Of a stretch of DNA of 64,000 nt, positions 45,013 to 53,935 are shown piece by piece (position 1 is the first letter of the stretch; each line of letters starts with the position of its first letter). The stretch is taken from contig NZ_VTVE01000001.1 in assembly GCF_010906925.1 (NCBI RefSeq), positions 992,001 through 1,056,000 on the forward strand, given 5' to 3'. This DNA comes from Pseudobutyrivibrio xylanivorans (GTDB lineage Bacteria > Bacillota > Clostridia > Lachnospirales > Lachnospiraceae). A model generated the notes under the pieces. It was not told the DNA's origin, did no database searches, and worked only from the letters and a program-made list of their open reading frames with translations. A program made the translations under genes and the position numbers.

Positions 45013-46337
45013 TATTCGTTTTCCTTTCTCTCTCTAATTATAAATTTCAAAGATGTGCCTTCAAATCCGAATGCATCTCTGATTCGATTCTCAAGGTATC
45101 GTACGTATGAGAAATGCATCAAGTATTTCTCATTTACGAATATAACGAATGTAGGAGGCTTAACCGCAACCTGTGTTGTATAGAAAATTTTAAGTCTCTT
45201 ACCCTTATCTGTAGGTGGCTGCTGAAGAGCAACTGCCTCAGTAACAATTTCATTGAGAACACCAGTGGCAATACGCATAGAGTTGTTCTCGATAACTGCA
45301 TCAATTGTCTCATATATCTTACCAAGACGCTGACCGCTCTTGACCGAAATAAAAAGAATAGATGCATAAGGCATAAACGAAAGAATCTGACGAATCTTAG
45401 TCTCATGTTCTTTCATGGTCTTGTCATTCTTCTCGATGGCATCCCACTTATTTACACAAATAATTATACCCTTTCCACGTTCATGGGCAATACCTGCAAT
45501 TTTAGCATCCTGTTCAGTAACACCTTCAGTAGCATCAATCATAATGATAACTACATCAGCCTTCTCAACAGATGCAACAGCTCTAACTATAGAATATCTC
45601 TCAAGATCCTCTTTTATCTTGCTCTTACGTCTAAGTCCTGCAGTATCAATGAAAATGTAGTCCTTATGATTGTAACGAACCCTTGTATCTACAGCATCTC
45701 TAGTAGTACCTGCAATATCCGATACAATAACACGCTCCTCACCGCAAAGCTTGTTGATAAGAGATGACTTACCTACATTTGGCTTACCAATAACTGCAAT
45801 TCTAGGAGTATCGTCCTCTTCCTCATTTTCAGATGGCTCGGGGAAATACTCAACAACCTTATCAAGCATATCACCAAAGCCAAGGCGAGATGATGCAGAA
45901 ACTGGAATTGGATCGCCGATACCGAGATTATAGAACTCATAAACATCAGCCATATCTCGCTCGAAACTATCCACCTTATTGACAACTAAAATAACTGGCT
46001 TGTGACTGCGGCGAAGCATATCTGCTACCTTTGAATCACTATCCTGAAGTCCCTGCTTAACATCCACAAGGAAAATAATCACATCAGCTGTATCAATAGC
46101 AATCTGAGCCTGCTCTCTCATCTGAGAAAGAATAATATCTTTAGAATCTGGCTCAATACCTCCAGTGTCAATCATAGTGAAATCATAATTAAGCCAACTA
46201 ACATCAGCATAGATTCTATCTCTTGTAACACCTGGAGTGTCTTTAACTATAGAAATACGCTCACCAGCAAGGGCATTAAACAGCGTAGATTTTCCAACAT
46301 TTGGGCGGCCAACAATAGCCACAACTGGTCTTGCCAT
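45012..46337 (-). CDS. der: Ribosome biogenesis GTPase Der (EngA)
   Basis: Der is an essential GTPase with two tandem G domains that helps mature the 50S subunit. The 441-residue protein shows GRPNVGKST and DTGGI/NKVD in the first G domain (residues 1-165), [17 protein letters not shown] and NKWD in the second (about 178-345), and a C-terminal KH-like domain ending in [11 protein letters not shown]. An acidic spacer (ENEEEDD) separates the G domains. The neighbours plsY and gpsA are the usual clostridial arrangement, and the DUF512 gene upstream is also a common companion. Confidence 0.97.
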   Translation of the reverse strand: MARPVVAIVGRPNVGKSTLFNALAGERISIVKDTPGVTRDRIYADVSWLNYDFTMIDTGGIEPDSKDIILSQMREQAQIAIDTADVIIFLVDVKQGLQDSDSKVADMLRRSHKPVILVVNKVDSFERDMADVYEFYNLGIGDPIPVSASSRLGFGDMLDKVVEYFPEPSENEEEDDTPRIAVIGKPNVGKSSLINKLCGEERVIVSDIAGTTRDAVDTRVRYNHKDYIFIDTAGLRRKSKIKEDLERYSIVRAVASVEKADVVIIMIDATEGVTEQDAKIAGIAHERGKGIIICVNKWDAIEKNDKTMKEHETKIRQILSFMPYASILFISVKSGQRLGKIYETIDAVIENNSMRIATGVLNEIVTEAVALQQPPTDKGKRLKIFYTTQVAVKPPTFVIFVNEKYLMHFSYVRYLENRIRDAFGFEGTSLKFIIRERKENE

Positions 46338-46432
46338 AATTTATATCTCCTCTAAAAAATCATAATCAAATTCTTACATTATAATCCAAAAATCGAAACA
46401 GCGATTTATTTATCAATTGCAATATATCTAAG

Positions 46433-46523
46433 ACAAAATCTAGTTAACAATGTATTAGCATTCTCGAGCGAGACGTGTTAGTCGAGCGGTGAATGACTAA
46501 TCATTGTTAACGTAAGATTTTTT
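46433..46523 (-). terminator. Large nested hairpin between the DUF512 gene and der
   Basis: About 90 bases fold on themselves: AAAATCT/AGATTTT (46435-46441 and 46515-46521), GTTAACAATG/CATTGTTAAC (46443-46452 and 46502-46511), then TTAG/CTAA and CTCGA/TCGAG inside. On the minus strand it ends in GATTTTGTCTT. It probably terminates the upstream unit, but it is much longer than an ordinary terminator. Confidence 0.6.
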
Positions 46524-46552
46524 CTCAACCTAAAGTCCCATGATTACAAAAA

Positions 46553-47872
46553 CTATCGTCCAATAATTGCACAAACTAAATCGCGACCGTCTGATTGTAC
46601 AATACGAGCCTTAACTTGTAAAGCCGACTCAAGCTCAGAAAGTGTTATATCATCAAGGAAAACCTCCTCTTGAGCCCTAAGCATTGTACATGACAGCAAA
46701 AGATTATCTCCTAGATCTCTGTCCTTAAGCTGAGCGATTAAATCCTGCCCAGTTATAAGACCTGATACAGTTATTTCTTCACCGAAGAAATCGTTTCTAA
46801 TGCAGACAACATCAACGGTAACCTTATTAAACTTCTCAGTAACTAAATCAGCAAGCTGCCTCATAAAAGGTGCAGCAAGCTTTCCTGTAGCAATAGTCAC
46901 ATGACGCTTTTTCATAAACAGTGGCTTTTTTATATCCTCTAAGGCATCAAGAACCTCTTCTTTTAAAAGCCTAAGCATACCAACGCCATTTTCAAGCTGA
47001 ATAAATCCATCATATCTATCAGCCTCAGGAAGTGGTCGTCCTGCTAATATATACCATTCATCTGAAGCCTGGACAAAGTGATTGCCCACACGCTCCATTG
47101 CCACATTCTGCCAATGCTCAATCTGGTCAATAACCCTTCCTGCTTCCTCAGCTGTATATGTGCGAAGTGGAAAAAGTCCCTCTCTAAATTTAGTAACTCC
47201 CACAGGAACAACTGACATAGAGCCCATAACAGGGGCAAACTGAAGCAAATCTGAAATAGTCCTATCTAGCTCTGGCCCGTCATTGAGCCCTGGGCAGGAA
47301 ACAACCTGGGCATTCATAGGAATCTCTGCATGGTAAAGCTTTTCTATTTTTTCAAGAATATCTCCTGCAAATCTATTATGTAAAAGCTTAACCCTAAGTT
47401 CTGGGTTGGTTGCATGAACAGAAATATTAATAGGGCCTAACTTGTAGGCAATAATTCTATCTAAATCAGCCATCTTCATATTTGTCAAAGTAACATAGTT
47501 ACCCTGCAAAAATGAAAGACGTGTGTCATCATCTTTGAAATATAAAGTCTCTCGCATGCCCGGTGGCATCTGATCAATAAAGCAAAAAGCACATTTATTG
47601 GAGCATGATTTGTAATCATCCATAAGACCATTACAAAAGATAACTCCAAGGTCCTCACCATCTTCCTTGGGAACAAGTACTGATGTTGTGGTGCCATCCT
47701 CATGCAATAGCTCAACCGTGATATTGGCATCATCAGAATAATAATGATAGTCAAAAATATCCACCAGCTCTACATTATTAATTTTAGTGATAATGTCTCC
47801 TGATTTAAGCCCAGCCAAATCAGCTGGACTGCCAGGCGTTATCTCTTTAATTTTATGACTACTATTTAACAT
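46553..47872 (-). CDS. DUF512 radical-SAM-like protein with PDZ domain
   Basis: This 439-residue protein has a PDZ-like N-terminus (residues about 8-65, ITPGSPADLAGLKSGDIITKINN), then a short iron-sulfur motif CSNKCAFCFIDQMP (Cx3CxxC, near 92-105). A radical-SAM-like barrel with INISVHATNPELRVKLL and a C-terminal DUF512 region follow (ATGKLAAPFMRQL near 325). The family is widespread in clostridia, often beside der, and is named Fe-S oxidoreductase or DUF512 protein; its substrate is not known. It starts where yraN ends, with a seven-base overlap, and a large hairpin follows its stop. Confidence 0.85.
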   Translation of the reverse strand: MLNSSHKIKEITPGSPADLAGLKSGDIITKINNVELVDIFDYHYYSDDANITVELLHEDGTTTSVLVPKEDGEDLGVIFCNGLMDDYKSCSNKCAFCFIDQMPPGMRETLYFKDDDTRLSFLQGNYVTLTNMKMADLDRIIAYKLGPINISVHATNPELRVKLLHNRFAGDILEKIEKLYHAEIPMNAQVVSCPGLNDGPELDRTISDLLQFAPVMGSMSVVPVGVTKFREGLFPLRTYTAEEAGRVIDQIEHWQNVAMERVGNHFVQASDEWYILAGRPLPEADRYDGFIQLENGVGMLRLLKEEVLDALEDIKKPLFMKKRHVTIATGKLAAPFMRQLADLVTEKFNKVTVDVVCIRNDFFGEEITVSGLITGQDLIAQLKDRDLGDNLLLSCTMLRAQEEVFLDDITLSELESALQVKARIVQSDGRDLVCAIIGR

Positions 47873-48225
47873 ACCGGTATATACTCAAACGCATTTTTAA
47901 GGTGCGTCAAATGTCCTTCCTCAATTGCAACTACATCAAATCTAACTGGCGTGTCGCCACTTATTTTGTGGCTATACATATAAAAATCAGCCACTCTCGA
48001 AATCTTTTTCATCTTTCCAAAAGTAACAGCAGAAAGTGCAGAACCCTTGGAAGATGACTTGCGATACTTAACTTCTATAAAAACTAGATAATCGCCATCC
48101 ATAGCAATTATATCTACTTCTCCCATTTTACAATAGAAATTAAGCTTAATTATCTTAAGACCTTGTTCTTTTAAATATTCTGCAGCAAGCTTTTCAAAAG
48201 CATTTCCTTGCCTTCTATAATTCAA
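47866..48225 (-). CDS. YraN/UPF0102 family nuclease-fold protein
   Basis: This small protein of 119 residues has the PD-(D/E)XK nuclease-like pattern of the YraN family: GNAFEKLAAEYLKEQGLKII at the N-terminus, then MGEVDIIAMDGDYLVFIEVKYRKS near residues 33-56 with the acidic and lysine residues expected of the active site. The family lies near rnhB in many bacteria, as here (rnhB is three genes upstream). No in vivo role is settled. Its start is 10 bases after the FlhB-like gene and its stop overlaps the next gene, so translation is coupled. Confidence 0.9.
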   Translation of the reverse strand: MNYRRQGNAFEKLAAEYLKEQGLKIIKLNFYCKMGEVDIIAMDGDYLVFIEVKYRKSSSKGSALSAVTFGKMKKISRVADFYMYSHKISGDTPVRFDVVAIEEGHLTHLKNAFEYIPVC

Positions 48226-48234
48226 TATTTACCT

Positions 48235-48525
48235 CTATCCTAACTTAGATTTTATCTTTTCCATATCGTTAACAAAGACCAAAATCTCTGCAACAACCTC
48301 ATACAGCTCCGGAGGAATCGCATCTCCTATATCAAGCTTGCTAAGGGTCTCAGCCAATTCATTGTCCTGATAAAAAGGAACATCAGCTTTTTTAGCCTCT
48401 TCAATTATCTGCTCAGCAACATATCCTTTGCCTGAAGCAAGTATTCTAGGAGCACTATCTCCAGCCTCATAGGCAAGGGCCACCGCTGTTTTATTTTTGT
48501 CGAATTCCTTTTTTTCAGCCATCAT
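48235..48525 (-). CDS. FlhB C-terminal-domain-like protein (FhlB/YlqH)
   Basis: This 96-residue protein matches the cytosolic domain of the flagellar export switch FlhB without its membrane part: AVALAYEAGDSAPRILASGKGYVAEQIIEEAKKADVPFYQDNELAETL, then IPPELYEVVAEILVFV. The sequence starts just where the NPTH autocleavage site of FlhB would be, so the processed form is mimicked and no cleavage site is present. Such stand-alone proteins (FhlB, or YlqH in B. subtilis) can substitute for the C-terminal part of FlhB. Its ATG overlaps the stop of the FliK-like gene by one base (TAATG). Confidence 0.87.
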   Translation of the reverse strand: MMAEKKEFDKNKTAVALAYEAGDSAPRILASGKGYVAEQIIEEAKKADVPFYQDNELAETLSKLDIGDAIPPELYEVVAEILVFVNDMEKIKSKLG

Positions 48526-50390
48526 TATGCCCTCATATCAAAGCTATATCTATGCACTAATCCCTCAGCCCTGTCCTCTGTAGAAACAGGAGGCGCACCC
48601 AAGAAATCCTCTACAAAGGAGGTCTTTGGCTCACCACAAGTGACTTCTGATTTGACAGAAAAGCCCTTAGCCTCAAGTCTAGCTGTAAGAATATCTAGAT
48701 TATCCTCAATAAGCTTCATTGACTCTTCGCTAGCCAAATTCCATTTGCAACCTACATTATTCTCTTTCAAACGAATAAAAACATCTGTAGAACCTAAATG
48801 TTCCATATCAAAATGCAAAAATGCAGTAATCTCTTCACCAGCCTCATAGCTGCTCTTTTTGTTCTGTCGAACATAAAGCATACTGTCAGTGTTCTGATTG
48901 TACATCTTAAGAGGAATCTGAACGAAATTATACATTTCATTTGCAGAATTCATAAAATTAATATTCTGTCGAATCTCTGCAGTCTGATTCTTAATTGTCT
49001 CTGCAGCCTTCCCGGAAAATGATGCCATAAGTCTCTCTAAAGCTTCTGTCTGTTTTAAGACTCGCTCATAAAGCTTTGATATCTCACCTGGCTTTGTAAT
49101 ATCCTTAGGCTCCATAGCAAAACTGTTGGCAATAATATTTTTAAGAATTCCCTTGTAAAGAGGCTCTCGTATTATATCATTTAAAGTCTCTTTTGGAATA
49201 TCAGGATGATTATTAAAGTAATCAGTAATCTCCTTAAAAACTTGATTAATGTCTGCATCAGCTCTAAGGCTTCCATCTTCACTGAATATCTGCAAATTGT
49301 CCTTTGGAAAATCAGGAAGTGAATTAAGCAAGGTATTAAAAGATGTAATCTGCTTTTCTCCAGCAAAACTATTTAGCACTTGATTAGATGCTTCATTTTC
49401 ATTGATAATAACCTGCTGGTTGATATCAACTTTTGAATTAGTAAGGATTTCACTTTCAGGAACAATTCCTTGTGCCTTTGCTGCCTGCTCCGAATTAGGA
49501 TTCTGATTAACTATATCAATTACTTCATCCTGAGCATTATTAATAACAGCATCCTTGACCTGGGCAGCACTTTGAGGATTAACTTCTATATTGTTTGATT
49601 GATTAGTATTTGCCTCATTAGTAACCGCAGTATCTACAACCGGAGTCTGTCCTGCCTGAGGATTGGCCTGCTCAGAAGCAACCACAGCCTCTTCAGAAAC
49701 TGCAACCTCCGGAATAAATATCTCTCTGATAGAATTATTAATGCTAATAACATCTGATGCTGACAGCTCTTTTGAAGACATAAGCTCTGGGAGCATTTCA
49801 GAAATAGTATCGAAATTATCAATAATAAGAGCCTTGTCATTAGCATAGTTCTGGAACATGTTTACATTCTCAGGAGTCATTTCCATGCCATATTTTGACA
49901 TAGTAACAAGAGTCTGTGGATCTACACCAGGATTGTTGATCATGGCACGATTCATGGCAGCAAGACTTTCCGGACTAATTGAAAGAGAGTGTTGCATCAT
50001 GGAATTTACCATATTTATTGTGCGCTCTGTGGCTGCGATATTGGCCATATCTAGGGCCTTGAGAAGTGTAGGATTAGCATCTAATGAACCAAGAGATACA
50101 GGGCGAATCTGAATAAGATTACCATCATTACTCTTTACCTGAAAAAATACGGATTGCCCCTCCAAAAGACTAACGCCGCTATCCAATCTAGCAGTCATAG
50201 TCTGACCATTGGCTAAGCCAATAGTAACCTTGCCATTATCAATACTATTAACAGAACCCTCAAAAATCTCCCCCTCTTTGAGAGAATCCTGAGGAGAACC
50301 TGTCAATGATTGACTCTGACTCATCTTGGTCAAATCCGCATTATTAACATAGTTTGAGTTGTATGGATTAAATCCAGTGTTAATATTCAT
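48525..50390 (-). CDS. FliK-like (flagellar hook-length control) protein
   Basis: The 621-residue protein has a long Asn/Gln-rich, low-complexity middle (about 230-330) and a compact C-terminal part (about 480-621; FVQIPLKMYNQNTDSMLYVRQNKK, then AFLHFDMEHLGSTDVFIRLKENNVGCKWNL). That part resembles the FliK export-switch domain. The N-terminal block has an SLKEGEIFEGSVNSIDNGKVTIGLANGQ beta domain. It is directly followed by the FlhB-like gene, and FliK contacts FlhB in hook-length control, so the pair makes sense together. B. subtilis ylqG-ylqH is in the same place next to rnhB. No other flagellar gene is in the window. The assignment is by pattern only. An AGGTGAG site precedes the ATG. Confidence 0.65.
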   Translation of the reverse strand: MNINTGFNPYNSNYVNNADLTKMSQSQSLTGSPQDSLKEGEIFEGSVNSIDNGKVTIGLANGQTMTARLDSGVSLLEGQSVFFQVKSNDGNLIQIRPVSLGSLDANPTLLKALDMANIAATERTINMVNSMMQHSLSISPESLAAMNRAMINNPGVDPQTLVTMSKYGMEMTPENVNMFQNYANDKALIIDNFDTISEMLPELMSSKELSASDVISINNSIREIFIPEVAVSEEAVVASEQANPQAGQTPVVDTAVTNEANTNQSNNIEVNPQSAAQVKDAVINNAQDEVIDIVNQNPNSEQAAKAQGIVPESEILTNSKVDINQQVIINENEASNQVLNSFAGEKQITSFNTLLNSLPDFPKDNLQIFSEDGSLRADADINQVFKEITDYFNNHPDIPKETLNDIIREPLYKGILKNIIANSFAMEPKDITKPGEISKLYERVLKQTEALERLMASFSGKAAETIKNQTAEIRQNINFMNSANEMYNFVQIPLKMYNQNTDSMLYVRQNKKSSYEAGEEITAFLHFDMEHLGSTDVFIRLKENNVGCKWNLASEESMKLIEDNLDILTARLEAKGFSVKSEVTCGEPKTSFVEDFLGAPPVSTEDRAEGLVHRYSFDMRA

Positions 50391-50409
50391 AACTCACCTA
50401 TATATAGAA

Positions 50410-51174
50410 CTAAACAAAATTTCCAATAAATGATTTTCTATGAATTGGACATGGTCCATTCTCCTTAAGAGCCGCTATATGCTCCGCTGAGCCATATCCT
50501 TTATTGGATGCGAAATTATATTCTGGATAAATCTTATCGTAATCAACCATCATCCTATCTCTAGTGACCTTAGCAATAATACTTGCTGCCCCAATAGAAA
50601 TAGACTTTGCATCACCCTTTATAATAGCCACCTGTGGAATATCCACCTCTGGAATTGTAACAGCATCATTAAGTAAAAGCTGCGGCTGTACCTTGCTTTC
50701 CTTAATTGCCTGTCTCATAGCCTCATAGGTAGCCTGTAAAATATTAATTTCATCGATTCTATTTTCAGAAACCACGCCAATGGAAACAGACACTGCCTTT
50801 TCCATTATTTCGTCATAAAGCTCTTCGCGCTTAGCAGCTGTAAGCTTTTTGGAATCATTAATGTATAAGATATCACAATCCTTTGGAAGCACTACACAGG
50901 CAGTTACAACAGGACCAGCAAGTGGACCTCTTCCAACCTCATCTATGCCTCCAATATAATCGTATTTTTCCCAGTATTTTTTCTCAAACTCTTTGAGCTT
51001 TTCAATACGCTCACGCTCTAATCGAAGCTTTTCCATCTTCTTTTGAGCCTGTCCAATAATTTTGGAAACACCTGGTCTGCCATCATTGATGTATTCTTCT
51101 ATAAAATCTGGAAGAAAATCTATGCTGGCATCCTTATATTCCTTTTGAATCTCTGAAATCTTCTTCTCGCTCAT
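50410..51174 (-). CDS. rnhB: Ribonuclease HII
   Basis: RnhB removes RNA from RNA-DNA hybrids, including single ribonucleotides. From the ATG at 51174 (MSEKKISEIQKE) it has 254 residues: an N-terminal helical extension of about 65 residues typical of Firmicutes RNase HII, then the catalytic core with GIDEVGRGPLAGPVVTACVVLP, where the Asp-Glu of GIDEVG are metal ligands, the later aspartates in LLNDAV and IAKVTRDRMM, and GYGSAEHI near the C-terminus. The frame extends only to a TTG nine bases upstream, inside lepB; the ATG one base after the lepB stop is preferred. Confidence 0.95.
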   Translation of the reverse strand: MSEKKISEIQKEYKDASIDFLPDFIEEYINDGRPGVSKIIGQAQKKMEKLRLERERIEKLKEFEKKYWEKYDYIGGIDEVGRGPLAGPVVTACVVLPKDCDILYINDSKKLTAAKREELYDEIMEKAVSVSIGVVSENRIDEINILQATYEAMRQAIKESKVQPQLLLNDAVTIPEVDIPQVAIIKGDAKSISIGAASIIAKVTRDRMMVDYDKIYPEYNFASNKGYGSAEHIAALKENGPCPIHRKSFIGNFV

Positions 51175-51175
51175 G

Positions 51176-51919
51176 TTATTCAATGTTGTCGACTAAGCCA
51201 AATGATTTAAATGGATATACTCTTAGCCATGCCTTTCCCACAATAATATCCCTGTTAATAGGTCCAATCATTCTAGAATCTGTACTATTGTTACGATTAT
51301 CTCCAAGGACAAAATATTCATCAGGTCCTAGAATCATCTCATTACTGGCCATACCCGGATTAGCCATAACCTCTGTACCATATGTCTCCTCAAGAAGAAT
51401 ATCGTTAATATAAATGTTACCGGAACCATCTATACGAACTGTCTCACCTGGAAGACCTATAACACGCTTGATATAGAAAGTATCTTTTTCCTCTCCACCA
51501 ATGCCAGACTCATCATGAGGGAAAATAATCACATCAAATCGATTAGGATCATGGAATCTGTAGCTAATCTTGTCAACGATAAGATTGTCTCTATCCTGAA
51601 GTGTATCCTCCATAGATCTGCCACTTACAACAGTTCTCTGACCTACAAACTGAGTGATTAAAAAAACCACCAAAAAGCAAATAAGTACATTTAAAATGAC
51701 ACTTATGACCTCTTTGATAATAGCCTTTGAAGTCAAAGGCTCTTCTTCCTCTTCCTTCTTCATCTTCTTCTTTGAATCAGAAGTCTTTTTTTCAGGCGTT
51801 TTCTTTTCCTTTGTGGAACCAAAATCAGAAAGGTCTTCTACGTCCTTCATATTGGCTCTAGCCCTTTCGATGTCCTTTTTTATAAGTTGTTCTTCTTCGT
51901 TAAAGTCAATAACCTTCAT
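51176..51919 (-). CDS. lepB: Signal peptidase I (first of two)
   Basis: This membrane serine protease removes Sec/Tat signal peptides. The 247-residue protein has a highly charged cytosolic N-terminus of about 70 residues, rich in Lys and Glu, then one membrane helix (VISVILNVLICFLVVFLITQF). The catalytic serine is in SGRSMEDTL near residue 100, the catalytic lysine in FYIKRVIGLPGE near 150, and the box GDNRNNSTDSR near 215. The family motif is usually SMxPT; here SMED replaces it but the serine is kept. It lies next to rbgA, with a second signal peptidase gene on the other side. Confidence 0.92.
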   Translation of the reverse strand: MKVIDFNEEEQLIKKDIERARANMKDVEDLSDFGSTKEKKTPEKKTSDSKKKMKKEEEEEPLTSKAIIKEVISVILNVLICFLVVFLITQFVGQRTVVSGRSMEDTLQDRDNLIVDKISYRFHDPNRFDVIIFPHDESGIGGEEKDTFYIKRVIGLPGETVRIDGSGNIYINDILLEETYGTEVMANPGMASNEMILGPDEYFVLGDNRNNSTDSRMIGPINRDIIVGKAWLRVYPFKSFGLVDNIE

Positions 51920-51920
51920 T

Positions 51921-52766
51921 TTATGGCCTCTCCAGTGTAATATTTCCTAAATTACCACTTCTAAACTCGTCAATTAAAACCGCTGCCGCCTTATCAAAAT
52001 CTAACTCCGAACCCTTTTTTACAAAGTTTCTCTTAGCTGCAATCTCCGTAATAATCTCATGATTAACAGCCGATTCATCCACCTCATATCTCTTGTTGAG
52101 AATGCCAGGATAAGTCTCCTTTAAGAAATCAGCAAGCTCAAGTGAAAGCTCTCTAGTCTCAATAATGGCATCATTGATAGAGCCAATAAATGCAAGATGT
52201 AAACCTACTGTATTGTCCTCAAACTTTGGCCATAAGATACCTGGAGTATCTAAAAGCTCAACTGATTTATTAAGCTTAATCCACTGCTTGCCCTTTGTAA
52301 CACCTGGCTTATTGCCAGTCTTAGCAACAGAACGACCTGCAAAAGAATTGATAAATGTAGACTTGCCTACATTAGGAATACCTACAACCATCGCTCTAAC
52401 TGGACGATTCTTAATTCCACGCTTTCTATCTCTCTCAAATTTGGCTGCGCAGACCTCATCTAAAGTAGCCTGTACGCCCTTCATATTCTTTCTGTCTCTA
52501 GAGTCAAGCTCCACTACATAGAAGCCCTGACCTTTAAAATATTCAACCCACTTTTTGTTAGCTTCCTTGTCAGCTAAGTCTGATTTATTAAGTAAAATAA
52601 GTCTAAGTTTGCCAGAAGCCAGTCCATTAATATCTGGATTACGACTAGATACAGGACATCTGGCATCAATAACCTCTATTACTAAATCAATAAGTTTAAT
52701 ATCTTCCTGCATCTGACGCTTTGCCTTGGTCATATGCCCTGGATACCACTGAAATTCCATAATCAC
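51921..52766 (-). CDS. rbgA: Ribosome biogenesis GTPase RbgA (YlqF)
   Basis: RbgA is a circularly permuted GTPase that finishes 50S assembly. In the 281-residue protein the G4 motif LNKSDLAD (near residue 57) comes before the G1 P-loop GIPNVGKSTFINS (near 130) and the G3 DTPGILWP (near 175), the permuted order. The start FQWYPGHMTKAKRQM is the family signature, including the catalytic histidine after the first strand. It lies between two signal peptidase genes. In B. subtilis, ylqF also lies next to rnhB and lepB-type genes, so this order is conserved. Confidence 0.96.
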   Translation of the reverse strand: MIMEFQWYPGHMTKAKRQMQEDIKLIDLVIEVIDARCPVSSRNPDINGLASGKLRLILLNKSDLADKEANKKWVEYFKGQGFYVVELDSRDRKNMKGVQATLDEVCAAKFERDRKRGIKNRPVRAMVVGIPNVGKSTFINSFAGRSVAKTGNKPGVTKGKQWIKLNKSVELLDTPGILWPKFEDNTVGLHLAFIGSINDAIIETRELSLELADFLKETYPGILNKRYEVDESAVNHEIITEIAAKRNFVKKGSELDFDKAAAVLIDEFRSGNLGNITLERP

Positions 52767-53363
52767 CTAAAATGGATATCTAATCCATACCTTTCCTAAA
52801 ATATCTTCTGAAGAAACAAAGCCAATACTCTCATAACGAGAATCCTCAGAAGAATTACGATTGTCTCCAAGTACGAAATACTGGTCATCCCTAAGTGTAA
52901 TAGGCGATGCAGCAATACCTGGATTCTCTATTCTCTCAACTTCTATAGCCTCTTTGTATAATTCATCATTAATGTAGACACGACCCTTGTTGATATAAAT
53001 CGTATCACCAGGAACTGCTATTACGCGCTTAACAGAATAACTAGCATTAACATTAGCCTTTGGTTTGAACGCAATTACATCCCCGGACTCTGGACTAGAT
53101 AAATTGTAAGCAATTGTATTTACAAGTAATTTATCGGATGTATTATAGGTAGGCTCCATAGATGAGTTAGAACATTCCACCTGTTTGCCAAATGCCAATA
53201 CCACACCATAAGCAAGTCCAATTACACAAGCAAGTTCCAATGCATAGATGAGAACATATCTCAATTTTTCGAAATTAATTTTTCTACGACGTCTGTTGAA
53301 ATTCAGTCCATCTTTTCTTCTGGAAAAAATCCTACTGAAGAATCTCTTAATTGATAAAAACAT
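52767..53363 (-). CDS. lepB: Signal peptidase I (second of two)
   Basis: A second type I signal peptidase of 198 residues, with a basic N-terminus (FSRIFSRRKDGLNFNRRRRKI), one membrane helix (YVLIYALELACVIGLAYGVVLAFG), the catalytic serine in NSSMEPTYN near residue 75, the catalytic lysine in YSVKRVIAVPGDT near 112, and the GDNRNSSEDSR box near 172. It ends in the YPF at the C-terminus. It shares general features but is clearly diverged from the first copy two genes downstream: it lacks the Glu/Lys-rich cytosolic stretch and keeps the canonical SMEPT. It is one base from the rbgA start, so the pair is coupled. Confidence 0.93.
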   Translation of the reverse strand: MFLSIKRFFSRIFSRRKDGLNFNRRRRKINFEKLRYVLIYALELACVIGLAYGVVLAFGKQVECSNSSMEPTYNTSDKLLVNTIAYNLSSPESGDVIAFKPKANVNASYSVKRVIAVPGDTIYINKGRVYINDELYKEAIEVERIENPGIAASPITLRDDQYFVLGDNRNSSEDSRYESIGFVSSEDILGKVWIRYPF

Positions 53364-53415
53364 ACAAAATTCCTTTATAATTTATAGTATAAATATACCG
53401 CACTTTGCATATAAT

Positions 53416-53458
53416 TTCCATTAAAAATAAAAGAACAGCCACACAAGGTGACTGTCCT
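53416..53458 (-). terminator. Rho-independent terminator of rplS
   Basis: A stem AGAACAG/CTGTCCT (53432-53438 and 53452-53458, one G-U pair) plus an inner CAC/GTG is followed on the minus strand by TTTTATTTTTAA. It lies 14 bases past the rplS stop. Confidence 0.85.
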
Positions 53459-53471
53459 ACTTATTTCGAGA

Positions 53472-53822
53472 TTAGATTCTCTCCTTAACCTTTGCCTTCT
53501 TACCTGTGAGATCTCTGAGGTAGTAAAGCTTAGCTCTACGAACTTTACCCTTACGAACTACTTCGATCTTCTCAACGTTAGGGCTGTGAAGTGGCCAAGT
53601 CTTCTCTACGCCTACACCGTTAGATGACTTACGAACTGTGAATGTCTCACGGTTGCTTCCACCCTGTCTCTTAATAACTGTACCCTCGAATACCTGTGTA
53701 CGAGTACGGTTACCCTCGACGATACGGCCGTAAACCTTTACAGTGTCACCTACCTGAAACTCAGGTAACTCTGCCTTAAGCTCAGCAGCTTCAATGTTTC
53801 TAATAATCTCGTTTGCGTTCAT
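53472..53822 (-). CDS. rplS: 50S ribosomal protein L19
   Basis: L19 sits at the 30S-50S interface. The 116-residue length matches. It begins [41 protein letters not shown], has the [32 protein letters not shown] block in the middle, and ends in [22 protein letters not shown]. It has its own promoter and a leader of about 75 bases (53823-53899), and a terminator follows. This is the usual position at the end of the rpsP-rimM-trmD-rplS cluster. Confidence 0.98.
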   Translation of the reverse strand: MNANEIIRNIEAAELKAELPEFQVGDTVKVYGRIVEGNRTRTQVFEGTVIKRQGGSNRETFTVRKSSNGVGVEKTWPLHSPNVEKIEVVRKGKVRRAKLYYLRDLTGKKAKVKERI

Positions 53823-53899
53823 TTTAAATCCTCCTAAACACTCGCGACGTTCTTGAAATACTTTATTGTAGATCAGCGGACCATCTCTTCTTTTAGCAA
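53823..53899 (-). ncRNA. rplS leader, possible L19 autoregulatory element
   Basis: Between the promoter and the rplS start lies an untranslated leader of about 75 bases ending in an AGGAGG site. Low-GC Gram-positives commonly carry an L19 leader motif here that represses rplS translation; I could not confirm its consensus by eye. Confidence 0.4.
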
Positions 53900-53906
53900 C
53901 TATAGT

Positions 53907-53935
53907 ATAATAACACGGTTAATCTTATTAATCAA
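53907..53935 (-). promoter_or_regulatory. Sigma-A promoter of rplS
   Basis: On the minus strand, -35 TTGATT (53930-53935) and -10 TATTAT (53907-53912) are spaced by exactly 17 bases. The -35 overlaps the 3' end of trmD. Confidence 0.8.

Noticed and set aside
45114-45767. Long open frame (217 codons) on the plus strand opposite der
   Set aside because: Antisense to a highly conserved gene; composition reflects the codon bias of der, and no ribosome binding site or family match is seen. The same holds for the plus-strand frames at 14531-15094, 19512-20078 and 11257-11640.
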